From contig CM046443.1 of assembly GCA_025506515.1 (NCBI GenBank), positions 25,331,560 to 25,395,559 on the forward strand: a DNA stretch of 64,000 bases, given 5' to 3'. The notes below the pieces were generated by a model. The model ran no database searches. It saw nothing but the letters and a program-made list of their open reading frames with translations, and was not told the DNA's origin. This DNA comes from Flaveria trinervia. Lineage: Eukaryota; Streptophyta; Magnoliopsida; Asterales; Asteraceae. Made by a program: the position numbers and the translations under genes. Positions 23,350 to 35,089 of the stretch are shown here, one piece after another (the first letter of the stretch is position 1; each line of letters begins with the position of its first letter).

Positions 23350-23496
23350 GTAATGCCTAGATGTTTATGTAATTTTAAATCATGTGTAATTGAATAATGT
23401 ATTAAACTCATGTATATAATGTTTATATATAGTTAATGTTTTACTGTCTTGATTATTGACTAATGGTTGATGTATTTATGTGTTTAAATCAAGCAG
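23350..23496 (+). other. Candidate coding intron of E1 ORF3 (147 bp, phase 1)
   Basis: Sequence is AAAC|GTAATG ... TTTAAATCAAGCAG|ATCAT. Skipping it joins the frame of 22335-23349 to the frame of 23463-24503 without a shift; reading through it meets a stop at 23358-23360. It is AT-rich. GACTAATG, 35-40 bases before the acceptor, could be the branch point. The E1-family fragment at 54665-54799 has the same element at the same place and phase. Confidence 0.65.
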
Positions 23497-24707
23497 ATCA
23501 TTCATCTCAACAAGATGAGTACGACGTTGCTCCCCTTCAGCAAATCAAGTCTCAACTGACAATGATACTTGATTTTCAAGGGATTGTCAGGAGGTTTGTG
23601 AGTTATACTCCTGAAGAAGGAGAAATAATTCATGATCTTACTAATGAGCAACTAGCTGATATATTCCGACTGAATCCAGATGAAATAGTGAAGGACGCTC
23701 CTACAGTTGACATGGATAGTGATGATGAGCTTAATGATGTAGACGAGATAGAGATTGAAGACGTCACAGCCCAGCATTATCCAGAGTATGCTGACAAAGA
23801 GGGAAATGTAGTCCCCAATCTGGGTGACACTCTTGTCAGTGATACATTTGAAACACTGGATAAGATGGATCAAGAGTCGGAGAAGAATAAGGATCAAGCC
23901 CAAGCCTCGGACGCCGATGTCAACATCAAAAATGCTGAATGGCGGCATGTTTTGCAGAGATCAGAGCCTAAAGTAGTGCTCCAAAGCCAAGTGCCTACAC
24001 AAGCTCTACAAAATGAAGAAGCATCACAAGGTGTTAGGCAAGATTATCATGTGGCCTATTTTGAAGATCTTAATGTTTATACTATCAAGAGGGACAAGGG
24101 TATAGAGTATTTTAGATTCCCACACGATCTAAAGACTCTACCTGGTTTTGAGCTCAACCAGCTGGCCAAACTGAAGCTGTTATATGCTGACCCAAGAAAG
24201 ATGTCAAGCTGGTTTGAAGCTGCTTTGAAAAGAGAGTACCACACCAGGTGGGTCAACTTCAAACCTCAATATCTGACTAGGTATATCAGAAGGTCTGAAG
24301 TTGATGCCATTACTGGAAAGCCAAAAATAGTGCTGAAGTGGAGTCCTCCGCGCATGATGTCAAGAATCCCTCTAAGGGAAATGCCACAGGACTTCACTCC
24401 ACACTTCAAGTGGTGGTACTATGACTCGAGAACAGGTGAGGCGGTCATAGTAACAGAAATGGAAATATGGAAACTATCAGGGTATTTGACCCAATGTGGC
24501 TAACTAACTTGTCTTCTGACGATGTCTACACTTTATACAAGTGGCCACTGTTCTATGACGCGCAAGACATTGTACAAGCCCTCCAGTTCCAAAACGTGAT
24601 AAGACTCTGCTTTGCATTCGAAATACATGCAGGAGTTACAAGCAATGAGAAGTACAAGAAGTATGAAGAGCTGATGAAAAATGTTAGACAATAGAGTAAA
24701 TTAGGTC

Positions 24708-24719
24708 TAATAGGGAGTT
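24708..24719 (+). other. E1 polypurine tract
   Basis: TAATAGGGAGTT lies directly before the LTR start TGTAGATACA, the same layout as CCTAGGGGGAGTT in E2. Confidence 0.7.
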
Positions 24720-25454
24720 TGTAGATACATATGTACCTAGTTTATGAGCTTAGTGTAAAATGTCTTTCATGTCTTACATATATGTAACAGAATGGGTATG
24801 AATGGAATATAATGTGTTTGTGATGCTTATAGTGTTTAATATTCATTGATTATTGTGTGTTAACGCATATTGAACTAACTATATAGGTTTGTGGTTGTTT
24901 ACATAGTTCTTAGTCAATATTGGTTGAGAAAAATGCTTAAACTTAATCGTGTGAAGTTCTCATGCGAATGGTCCATGCTAATGGACCATACGCATGAATA
25001 CTTCAAACTAATGAACCAGTTGCACAATTGAACCAGAAGACTGGATCAGTCGGACGATTGTAACATGAGATTGACTCAGTCGCACGACTGAATCTTCAGT
25101 CGTGCGGATGGATCAACCGCATGCTTCAATCGTACGAATGAACCATGTATAAGTTCCAGTCGCACGAATGGAAAGCCCAACCTATAAATACCACTTAATT
25201 CGTGGAAAAACAAAACAATTCGAATCCCTACGCACTAAATCGTACCCTAGCCGTCCAGAGACCCTAGAACACCTGTTTCAAGTTCATAGATCGCAGTAAA
25301 TCATCCTACTATCGTTCTTAACGTTTAGTTTCATTCTTGGATTGATTTTACTCGCATTCTCATTGATTGGATCGCCAATTAAATAGGATTCCACACTATT
25401 CGGTTTGATACACACGTTAATCAGTAGTACTCCGTACCAAAAACGGTCCTAACA
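24720..25454 (+). repeat. E1 3' LTR (735 bp)
   Basis: It starts TGTAGATACA and ends GGTCCTAACA. The right limit is supported by alignment with the second copy at 55252-55966, which ends CCTTAACA. A dyad-motif array lies at 24955-25170, followed by TATA box CCTATAAATACC at about 25181. A TSD cannot be checked because the 5' LTR is outside the window. Confidence 0.8.
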
Positions 25455-27976
25455 ATATATAGAAATATATATATAGATTATCACAATATAGTAAATACAA
25501 CACACACATATTTGGTTTACAATACTTGTGCATTTTTTACATAATGAATAGACACGTACATCCAACCATCACATACTTTCAAGTGGCAGTTGGAATGATA
25601 AGCATTTAACTCCCTTAATAGTAATGGTCATGCTTAGGATATAATAATAATTGTGGTTGTTTCTATTATTCTTTTCTTTCTATATCATATTCAATGTGCT
25701 CATGATTTATGGTATTCTTGAATTTATTTCTTTTTATTATTTCTGGTTTCTTATATTTTTCTTTTCTTAATGATACCTTGATCATTCAAGCTGGGAACCG
25801 AAAATTTGGTTCCCAATTTTAGTTTATCAAATAGATGATGTAATTTATTATGATATGAATGATATTGGTATCATGTGTGATATTCTTTTTAAACATTTTC
25901 ATTTGTAATATCAGTTATATGTCCTTTAGATGCTAAACCATTTGTTTTTTTAGGTCGGTAGGTTGTGTTGATTTTGAGAATTTTCATATTCATGGTTGAA
26001 GACAATAGCGTGATTCCTTTCTGCCCTTCCTTTTTTTTCTTTTTGTAAATTCTTCTTATGTACTTGAACAACATCCTCATTTGTAATATCAGTTATATGT
26101 CCCGTAGATGCTGAACCATTTGCTTTTTTGGGTGGGTGGGTTGGGCTGAATTTTCAGAATTTTCATATTCATGGTTGAAGATAATAGAGTGATTCCTTTT
26201 CTTTTTCTTTTTGAAAATTCTTCTTATGTGTCTGAACTTGTGACGTTAATTGCATTGGATCTTTGAAAGTGATCTTCCCTTTCTGTTGCTTCTCTGTTGT
26301 TTTGTCCCCTCTGTAGTATGGGTGATCATTGTGATGTGATATTACTCATTTTTCTTGTTACTCAAAAAGTTTTTATCTAGAAAGAATTGTTGGGTTAGAT
26401 CGACGATTGTCTAGAAATCTTTATCCTATTATTTCGATCAAGAAGATGTCATTTTGTAGTTGATTGTGTTCTTTCCTTCTTTTTTGCTTGTGTATGCAGT
26501 CTTGATTTGAGATTTATATCCAAATTGTTGAAGGTGGAAGCATATATACAAAACAAATTGGTTTGATTATGAATTCTTTCATTTTGTTTATGCAACGATC
26601 ACATCAATTGATTATGTTCAGAAATAAATTTAGAATTTAATCGAATCATACTTATGGTGATAGATTGGATTTGTTGCAATTCTGATCATGTTGTTACTAA
26701 GCATGGTTGCGATCTATATCCTTAATTTGTTGATCCCTGTAGCAAGTGTTTGAATTGTTTCATTTTTTTATTTTTGATTGTAGTTTTGTTTTAACTTTTT
26801 ATGGTTCAAAACTTGATCCTTGCTTTTTAACCTTGGATTTTTGTTAACCGTGGCTCTAACTCCACTATGTAAGAAACTAAAGGTGAATTTATTGATTTCA
26901 GATAACTAATTAATGGAACTTGCAGTAGTAAACAATTTCTAGGAATCAAATAGTACTTTTGTAATAATCCTTACTTCTCTAGTTTTGAAGCCAACCAAAA
27001 TTATATTGGCTCTTCAGGTATTATAGTGAAAAGATTTTCACTAATATCACTTGCAATACGTATGAAATACAATCATATGTATTATAAAATAATGATCATA
27101 TTCTTTTTTTATAAAAGTAATATAATCATTTAGCTTTTGTAATGAAAGGCCTCAAAATTTGGAAAAACTCTTGGTTAGTAATTCATGGAACATTAAACTC
27201 TTAAACTGAAAGTTTTAGATTAAAATATCAGCGAGTAACCATATTGTTCAATCATTCAATTACATTCATAATTTTAAACTAATAGTCTAGTAAAAGTCTT
27301 TTGTTTTTAAAGGGAGAATTGCGATGGTGAAATACGGAGATTGCCTTCGAACCATACCATGGGTTCCTTAATTAAGCAAGTATCTACTGAACCTGACACA
27401 TATGTTTAAAAGTCAGATACATTGAGTGAGTTTTAATTTTAATTTTAAATTAATAGCATAAAACATTTTATCATCATTATTCATGATTATATGTTGTAAC
27501 CGGTGGTTATACTATCATATCTAGTAAATCATACTTGTGATTCTTACCAGTAAACACATACTTGTATCATTAACTAGTAATTAGAGTTAGTTTTTGTTTT
27601 GCTCCTTGTGGTTTGACCATTTTAACGGTTTTGACCCAATAGCTTAAAAATAGCCAAAATCCTCCCGGAAGTCACTATTCAAGTACGAAATCACGAAATC
27701 ACGAAGGCTACTTAACAACTACAAAATCAGTACTCAACGAAAGTAATTAAACTATTATCAAAATTTTTACTTTCGATCTCGGTTAGCTTAGATTTCAAGG
27801 CGTTAAAGATCTCGACCAGCTTAAGTTCCCGGGTAACACATGAGTACTCAGCGGAAACTAACGTACTCAGCTTGTACTTGAGTACCCGGTCAAAGCTGAA
27901 GTGCACGACCGCCTTTTAAGGCATTAAGGCTTCAACATTCTTGGCATACTATGCTTGTAACATGGATCAATGCTCT
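25455..27976. other. AT-rich DNA, no gene recognised
   Basis: No ORF of note, no LTR ends and no domain I recognise on either strand. The only structure I see is a 178-bp tandem duplication at 25901-26250. Confidence 0.6.
25901..26250 (+). repeat. 178-bp tandem duplication, two copies
   Basis: Units begin at 25901 and 26079 with ATTTGTAATATCAGTTATAT and share CATATTCATGGTTGAAGA further in. They differ by substitutions and a few indels, so the duplication is not recent. Confidence 0.85.
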
Positions 27977-28769
27977 AAAATTGTAAGGCCCCGTTCCCGG
28001 ACACCTCACAGTTGGTCAATCATTGCACTTAAAACATTAATAAACGTACATTTATTTTGCAGCGGAATTTAAAACTTTCATTAATAACTAAAAACATGTC
28101 ATTACAACATTTGTTTTCATCTCAAAATACAAGACATGTCAAAATGCGGATGCCAGCCTCAAAATGCTCCCAGTAGCTTATGCATCCATGCCTGCAACTC
28201 ATCAGCATCAACATATACCTGCCAACTATCATACATACAAAAGTCAGCGACGCTGAGTGAGTTCTAATTTTATAATAAAACATACTTTTCTGTGCTAAAA
28301 CTGTTCTTTACTTTATTTCAAAACATACTATACTTTACATCCATTTGTGATCATGCATCATACGTACATACAGATAATATCATTATTATCTTCATCATTA
28401 CGTTCATTAACTCCATTCATTAAACGTATTACATTATCATTCACTTCTCTTTCTAGATCCGGACAGACTTTACCCTCTTCGTGGCACTCAGCCATGATTA
28501 CTAAGGTCGAATGACGAGGATCCTGTTCTGTACTTTATTACGATAATTCATTTACGTTCATTCATACGTTCGTTCTTCATACATGATCTTTCGTTCATTA
28601 CTCTTATTACTCGAATCTTGTCTCTTGCAATATCCCCGATTCATGCTTGAAAGCTGATGTTGTGCCGGGGCCTGCTCACAAACCCCCGACTCATGTCCGA
28701 AGACTGACACAGCACCAGGATACGCGACAAAGATCCCATACGAGTCAATCTCAGGGATTGAACCCCATC

Positions 28770-29000
28770 CGAGTCTGTTGCAACACAAAGTCGCTCATCT
28801 CATTATCTCGTCTCATGGACAAAGACCTCTGTCGAGTCTGTTGCAACACAGAGTCGCTCACCCCTTATCTCGTCTCATGGACGAAGACCTCTGTCGAGTC
28901 TATTGCGACACAAAGTCGCTCACCTCATATCTCGTCTGATGGACAAAGACCTCTGTCGAGTCTGTTGCGACACATAGTCGCTCACCTCATATCTATGCTT
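28770..29000 (+). repeat. 63-bp tandem repeat in left G1 LTR, about 4 units
   Basis: Units begin near 28771, 28834, 28897 and 28958 with CGAGTCTGTTGC and contain CTCATGGAC. The right LTR has a matching array at 34020-34250. Confidence 0.85.
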
Positions 29001-29037
29001 GGCTTATGCCACACCCCCGAAGTTATATGTAACTCGG

Positions 29038-29205
29038 GTAACAATACCCCCACCGAAGTGGATAACAACACCCTCATAGAAATGGGTAACACCCCCATCG
29101 AAATGGGTAACACCCCCATAGAAATGGGTAACACCCCCATAGAAATGGATAACGCCCCCATCGAAATGGGTAACACACCTATAGGAATGGGTAACACCTC
29201 TGAAT
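29038..29205 (+). repeat. 21-bp tandem repeat in left G1 LTR, about 8 units
   Basis: The unit is GGGTAACACCCCCATNGAAAT. Because 21 is a multiple of three, every frame is open and gives a repetitive 7-residue pattern, so the apparent ORFs across it are not genes. Confidence 0.9.
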
Positions 29206-29639
29206 GTCAGTCACAAAGACTGGAACCCTTGCGTGCACACTTTAGGATTTGTTGAACCTCACGTGGTAGACCTTAAGGCATTTAGAGTCGTGCACCTCTG
29301 TACATGCCGCTTGCAAGCCTCTCTATACTTTCTCTCTTATGCATGCATTCTATCATTATGTTCCTCTTTTCATTATCTTCCACTTTACGCTACATAATAC
29401 TTTCATTAGATTCATTAACGTTCAACGCAAAGCCAAGGGGAGACATACATACATAAACATGGCATACACCATCACCATACAGGCAACATCATACATGCAT
29501 AACACACATCAAACATAAGCCATCACATCATAACCAGGCCTATCTCCCCATTTTACCCTTTAAAATCCACTTAGAAAACCTCAAGTCTAAAGTGGGCGCA
29601 TGGGACCTTCCAGGCGGATGAGCATAAAAATTCTAAGTG

Positions 29640-30050
29640 TAAAATAGTCTGGGCGCATGGGCACTCTTTTGGGCGCTTCTGCCCTGTTCAGACGCATGAC
29701 ACCTGTTCAGGCGCATGACCAACACTTAGCCATTTCAACCACTTGGGCGCATGGGCACTGTTTTGGCGCATGGCCAATACTTAGCCGTTTCAATCACTTG
29801 GGCGTATGGGCACTGTTTAGGCACATGGCCAACACTTAGACGTTTCAATCACTTGGGGGCATGAGCACTATCTAGGCGCATGGCCAAACCTTAGACGGAT
29901 GGCCAACATGCTGGGCGCATGGGCCACTATTTAGGCGCATGACCCACCCTTGGGCGCATGGCCAACACTTAGGCGTCTGGCCACTCATGCTTGACGCATG
30001 GACAACTGTTTGGGCGCATGTGCCACCTCTGGGTGCATGGACCACTGTTC
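29640..30050 (+). repeat. GGGCGCATGG-type array in left G1 LTR
   Basis: About a dozen GGGCGCATGG or AGGCGCATGG motifs at irregular 15-60 base spacing, several inside a longer unit that includes AACACTTAG and TTTCAATCACTTG. The matching array in the right LTR is at 35090-35540. Confidence 0.8.
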
Positions 30051-30707
30051 ATGTTCATCAGAACATTCTGAAATCTTTTCTATGTTATCAACATCACCCG
30101 ATTATCATTCTAAGCATACCCAAACACATATCTAACATACTAAGGCCATCTAAGCATGCTAAACATCATCACTAACCCATAATCAACACTATAACATGCG
30201 TACATACATACATCATTCGAACATAAAGCTGTAAATCCACGGTTTCTTTCAAAATGTTTACTTAGTATGCATAATAACCCCAAATCAGTTAAAAATCAGT
30301 AAAAGAGGGGTTCTAGAAACTCACCTTGAGAAACTTTTGAACAACACTCTTCCAGTTCAAGACCCACTTCGATTCAGCTCTTGAATCCTGAAAACAAACT
30401 CTAAACAACCAGAACTTCAGTCAAGAACTCAATACTCAGCTGAAACCGAGCTCAAACAAGAGAAGACTTACCTTTTTCAGCTTCTTCTTCCTCTTTCTCT
30501 CTCTAGAACCGAGAGTCTCTCTCTCTCTTCTTCTTTTCGGCTAAGAAGAAGAAGATGAAGAAGAAATAATGTGCACCCATGCCCTTAAATCCTTAAAATA
30601 ATAAAAGTGTACTTTGTACACTTTTTCCCCTTTCACTTGTGTAAAGTTTCTATTCTTTCTATTACTTTTCTTTGCCTTTCGTTTAAATAAAAATTCGGGG
30701 TGTAACA

Positions 30708-30722
30708 AGTCTACTCCCCTTA
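30708..30722 (-). other. G1 polypurine tract
   Basis: Read on minus, AAGGGGAGTAGACT lies directly before the LTR start TGTTACACCCC. Confidence 0.7.
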
Positions 30723-30859
30723 AAGAGGTTTCGTCCCCAAAACCTGTCGCTTCTCAAACAGTTACGGGTAACACTGTCTCACCTCTTCTTTGATCTTGCA
30801 TTTAAACTCAGATCCCTTTAGGCTTCACTGCACCCGCACAAGTGAAACCATCATCCTCC

Positions 30860-31500
30860 TTAGCCTATTTTCTTTTTCTTATTAGTAATGGTCACCAGTT
30901 GCTCCTCGTGGTTAGATACTCTATCCATCTCAGTATTCTCTAGTAGCATGATCATATCCTCATCTGTTGAGCTCTTTCTTAGATGAGATGCATGGAACAT
31001 CAGATGAATTCCACTTAACTCATCGGGTAGCTCCAGTCGATGTGCCACTTCTCCTACCTGAGCAACAACTGGGAATGACCCTCCACACTTTAATATTAGC
31101 TTCACTCGATTTCAAATCAAGCAATCCGCTTTCCTGGTCGAAGCCTTCCTCATACTTCATTGTCGTAGGTCATCGCCGAACTCTTGGTTGTGCATAGCTG
31201 AGCAATCCATACTCTTAAAACACTTGAGGTTTAAGTCATAGGCTACTGATCAACTCACCTGGAGATGCATGTCTACCTACCCATTTCTGTCTTGAACAGC
31301 CTAGCAGGAACAAGCGCTCTCTCTCAATTCTATCGTACAATCCTTTAGGGCATTAGGTAACCTGGTAGACTTACTAATAACAATTATTACATCAAAGGGC
31401 TCATCGATCTTCCTACCCCTAACGTGCAACATCACGGAAAATAGCGGCAACAAAACTACTACTAGCGTCACAATTAAAGCATAGATGCATAAATCTAAAC
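30860..31500 (-). pseudogene. pol: G1 pol remnants: protease scrap and integrase C-terminal end
   Basis: On minus, about 31480-31300 gives a degraded gypsy protease-like stretch (a DASSSFV word where DSGA.RSF is expected, then NALKDCTIEL). Near 31200 the reading jumps to the integrase C-terminal region, and 31105-30860 reads VGEVAHRLELPDELSGIH then FHASHLRK, the conserved end region of chromovirus pol. RT, RNase H and the integrase core are absent between them. Several stops are present. The remnant is non-functional, and the deletion junction lies between about 31300 and 31150. Confidence 0.75.
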
Positions 31501-31620
31501 TTGCAAGAACGTACCTGACGTTACCTCAGAGTCTGACCTAGCCTCCTCCCAACCATAGCAAAGGCTCTAGCCTTCACCCTCTATTCTCCTTCCTCGTACC
31601 GGAGCTTCCTCCGATCTTCT

Positions 31621-32851
31621 TCACTCCCGAACCTTCCGCTCTCGGCTTCTTGCAATCCTGCTCATGTGACCTTCCTCTCCACAGGAATAACACCTCCCCA
31701 TACCACAGTTCTTCGCCACATGTCCGGTCATCCCACAACAGAAACAGACATTGCCCCACAATCTACATTCCCCGGGGTGCCTGTGTCCACACTTGTCACA
31801 TCTTTTTGACCCCGCACCAGTTATGACCACACGATGATCATCAACTCGTGCACCTTGCCACCTGGATCGGCTCCGCCACGTCCCAATCGCTTCCCATTCC
31901 ATTCTTGATCACCCTCTCCTTTCTTGCTACTTTTAGTCACCATCACAGATCTTCATCATACAATCTCCCCACCAAATCAACCACCGACCTAAACGTGCTC
32001 GGTCGGGCAGCGATCATGTGCCTACGGATGTTCGCCGGCAAGCCCTGAAGTTCCTCTTGATCTTTCGTGAAAGAGGTGTCACCTGATTCGGCACCAGACG
32101 TGCCATCTCATTGAATTTAGCGGTATATTGTTGATGTGTCATCGTTCCCGCCTCCAGCTGCAAGAGCTCTCTTTCAACTTTATCCATCTCACGATAAGGA
32201 TAGAATTCCTCAATCACCAGCCTTTTCAACTCTGGCCATTGCATCCTCCTGATAGCCCTGCTTCCCTCAACCTGGACGATATTGTCCCACCAACACAAGG
32301 TTGAGTCAACAAAAGAATGGGCAGGAAACTTTACCTTCTGATCCTCCCGACACTCGTTGATATTCAATACCGCTTCCATCTCTCTCACCCATCGGTGAGC
32401 AGTAGCAGCAGTGCCATTACCATCAAAGGTAGGGGGCTGACACCGTTGAAACGCCCCATAGTTACAATCTCGTGCCGCCTCCGGTGCAGGCTCTTCCTCT
32501 TCGTCCTCTTCGTCCTCTTCGTCATCGAAGAAAACCGTTTCAGTCTCGGGTCGTCTCTTTTCGCCCGAAGGTCTACCCCTTTCCTGTCTCTCCTCATCTC
32601 TAACAGCCTTTATAACTTCGGTCACCACAGATGGTAGGATCGTCTACATAACCTGATGCACTTCTCCTTGAGTGCCTCTCTCATCGAGGCTCTCTGATTA
32701 GCATTTTCATCACCGCCCTCCTAATGAGGGGTCTCGGGTTCCTCATGGGCTACTCTTTCAACCTAGACCTTCCTCTTATGACCCGTGGTTCAGCACCACG
32801 TCCACCACCACCTCCACCTTGTGAAGCTTTCGAAGATCTACCACCAGCCAT
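31621..32851 (-). pseudogene. gag: G1 gag with CCHC zinc knuckles
   Basis: The likely start on minus is ATG at 32851 (MAGGRSSKASQG, then Gly/Arg-rich). 32628-32014 has an acidic run and then the gypsy gag (retrotrans_gag) fold: FDGNGTAATAHRWVREME, LCWWDN, WPELKRLVIEEFYP and MTHQQYTAKFNEMARL. A frame change lies near 32030. 31902-31621 codes CDKCGHRHPGECR, then CFCCGMTGHVAKNC, a full CCHC knuckle, then CYSCGEEGHMSRI, whose last Cys is missing. Gag would form the particle. A stop or frame break separates start and main block near 32640. It is disrupted but clearly recognisable. Confidence 0.85.
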
Positions 32852-33216
32852 CTTCTAACACACTATAAGATTCAAACACTAATGCGGTCATTCAAGGTAA
32901 TAACTCAGTTTATGTCAAGTATAGTAAGTCCCTAATTACAGTGGCTAGTTGTGATTAGCCACTTACTTTACTCTTCATACCCCAAGCATTTCCTATAATA
33001 ACTACATCAGTATCTAAATCTACACAATAGCACACAAGCCACATAACATGCGCACATAATGCCGGTTAACAATAACTTACATAAAACGTTTACATAAAAC
33101 CTTTACCTGCAGGCACGTAGCTACTAGGACTGGCATCCCTTTTTTCCTTTTAGTCCCATTCTCAGTTTTAAGATTAGGTTTTTTGAAAATATTTACTCCA
33201 ATTCACTTAAACTTTT

Positions 33217-33228
33217 GCTCTGATACCA
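33217..33228 (-). other. G1 primer binding site
   Basis: On minus TGGTATCAGAGC lies three bases after the LTR end, complementary to initiator tRNA-Met. It fixes the element orientation as minus. Confidence 0.92.
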
Positions 33229-34019
33229 ACTTGTAAGGCCCCGTTCCCGGACACCTCACGGTTGGTCATCATTGCACTTAAAACATTAATAAACGTACAG
33301 TTATTTTGCAGCGGAATTTAAAACATTCATTAATAACTTAAAACATGTCATTTACAACATTTGTTTTCATCTCAAAATACAAGACATGTCAAAATGCGGA
33401 TTCCAACCTCAAAATGCTCCCAGTAGCTTATGCATCCATGCCTGCAACTCCTCAGCATCAACATATACCTTCCAACTATCATGCATACAAAAGTCAACGA
33501 CGTTGAGTGAGTTCTAGTTTTATAATAAAACATACTTTTTTGTGCTAAAACTGTTTTTTACTTTATTTCAAAACATACTATACTTTACATCCGTTTGTGA
33601 TAATGCATCATACGTACATACAGATAATATCATTATTATCTTCATCATTACGTTCATTAACTTCATTCATTAAACGTATTACATTATCGTTCACTTCTCT
33701 TTCTAGATCCGGTCAGACTTTACCCTCTTCGTGGCACTCAGCCACGATTACTGAGGTCGAATGACAAGGATCTTGTTCTGTACTTTATTACGATAATTCA
33801 TTTACGTTCATTCATACGTTCGTTCTTCATACATGATCTTTCATTCATTACTCTTTATTACTCGAATCTTGTCTCTTGCAATATCCCCGACTCATGCTCG
33901 AAAGCTGATGCTGTGCCGGGGCCTGCTCACAAACCCCCGACTCAAGTCCGAAGACTGACACAGCACCGAGATACGCGACAAAGATCCCATACGAGTCAAT
34001 CACAGGGATTGAGCCCCAT

Positions 34020-34255
34020 CCGAGTCTGTTGCAACACAAAGTTGCTCATCTTATTATCTCATCTCATGGACAAAGACCTCTGTCGAGTCTGTTGCAACAC
34101 AAAGTCGCTCACCCCCTTATCTCGTCTCATGGACGAAGTCCTCTGTCGAGTCTGTTGCGACACAGAGTCGCTCACCTCATATCTCATCTCATGGACAAAG
34201 ACCTCTGTCGAGTCTGTTGTGACACAGAGTCGCTCACCTCATATCTATGCTTGGC
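34020..34255 (+). repeat. 63-bp tandem repeat in right G1 LTR, about 4 units
   Basis: Same unit (CGAGTCTGTTGC...) and copy number as in the left LTR, so this array did not change length between the two LTRs. Confidence 0.85.
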
Positions 34256-34284
34256 TTTATGCCACACCCCCGAAGTTATACGTA

Positions 34285-34685
34285 ACTCGGGTAACAACAC
34301 CCCCACCGAAGTGGGTAACAACACCCCCATCAAAATGGGTAACACCCCCATCAAAATGGATAACACCCCCATCAAAATGGATAACACCCCCATCAAAATG
34401 GGTAACACCCCCATCAAAATGGGTAACACCCCTATAGAAATGGGTAACACCCCCATAGAAATGGGTAACACCCCCATCGAAATGGGTAACACCCCCATAG
34501 AAATGGGTAGCACCCCTATAGAAATGGGTAACACCCCCATCGAATGGGTAACACCCCCATAGAAATGGGTAACACCCCAATAGAAATGGGTAACACCTTA
34601 TAGAAATGGGTAACCCCTATAGAAATGGGTAACACCCCCATCGAAATGGCTAACACCCCCATAAGAATGGGTAACACCTCTGAAG
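34285..34685 (+). repeat. 21-bp tandem repeat in right G1 LTR, about 19 units
   Basis: Same unit as at 29038-29205 but about 19 copies against about 8, with local sub-families (CATCAAAA in early units, CATAGAAA and CATCGAAA later). Eleven extra units make 231 bases, close to the LTR length difference of 243. Confidence 0.9.
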
Positions 34686-35089
34686 GTCAGTCACAAAGAA
34701 TGGAACCCTTGCGTGCACACTTTAGGATTTGCTGAACCTCACGCGGTAGAGCTTAAGGCATTTAGAGTCGTACACCTCTGTACATGCCACTTGCAAGCCT
34801 CTCTATACTTTCTCTCTTATGCATGTATTCTATCATTATGTTCCTCTTTTCATTATCTTCCACTTTACGTTACATAATACTTTCATTACATTCATTAACG
34901 TTCAACGCAAAGCCAAGGGAAGACATACATACATAATAAGGAACATACATAAATATAACATACACCATCACCATACAGACAACATCATACATGCATAACA
35001 CACATCAAACATAAGCCATAACATCATAACCAGGTTATCTCCCCATTTTTACCCCTAAAATCCACTTAGAAAACCTCAAGTCCAAAGTG

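Larger units (their letters stand above)
21290..24694 (+). pseudogene. E1 ORF3: extra protein after pol, with a candidate coding intron
   Basis: ATG 21290 follows an acceptor-like AG. The N-terminal domain is read from 21290-21532, 21517-21690 and 21690-21900 with small frame breaks. It has KYLAHVLLKCIA, GGFDELSDQ and MYPRFMQMIID, which match blocks in E2 ORF3. 21960-22330 is acidic. 22335-23349 has a Thr/Pro-rich mucin-like tract (about 22520-22740), a Gln/Ala-rich coiled coil (22810-23050) and a Lys/Asp/Glu tract. After the candidate intron 23350-23496, reading continues in phase as HHSSQQDEYD and on through LTMILDFQGIVRRF, an acidic DEIEIEDVT block and a C-terminal domain with two WW-type aromatic stretches. 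A break near 24480 shifts to the frame of 24467-24694 (FDPMWLTNLSSDDVYTLYKW), which ends at TAG 24692-24694, 25 bases before the LTR. No membrane segment is seen. Function unknown. Confidence 0.75.
1..25454 (+). mobile_element. E1: old Ty1/copia element (SIRE/Maximus-like) with ORF3, 5' LTR outside window
   Basis: Order on the plus strand is leader repeats, gag with two zinc knuckles, protease, integrase, (E2 insertion at 4207-16614), reverse transcriptase, RNase H, long spacer, ORF3, polypurine tract and 3' LTR (24720-25454). This PR-IN-RT-RH order defines Ty1/copia, and a large gag plus an extra ORF after RNase H is typical of the SIRE/Maximus group. The 5' LTR and PBS are not in the window. 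Coding parts carry frameshifts and nonsense codons, so the copy is dead. The E2 insertion is flanked by AACA on both sides (4203-4206 and 16615-16618), and the integrase frame resumes across it. Confidence 0.85.
27982..30707 (-). repeat. G1 LTR, left copy (3' LTR of the element, 2726 bp)
   Basis: Homologous over its whole length to 33232-36200 and bounded by TG..CA-type ends. It contains three separate tandem arrays, listed below. The C-to-T-poor, CT-rich stretch at 30480-30560 lies in the promoter-distal part when read on minus. Confidence 0.93.

Noticed and set aside
28760..29000. CRISPR-like array
   Set aside because: Plain tandem repeat in a plant LTR; no unique spacers between units.
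28982..29255. Open frames with a repeating 7-residue pattern in the G1 LTRs (also 34029-34580, both strands)
   Set aside because: Product of a 21-bp tandem repeat, which keeps all frames open; no start context, no domain, inside LTRs.
32317..32637. Plus-strand frame opposite G1 gag
   Set aside because: Antisense shadow of a well-supported gag on the minus strand.
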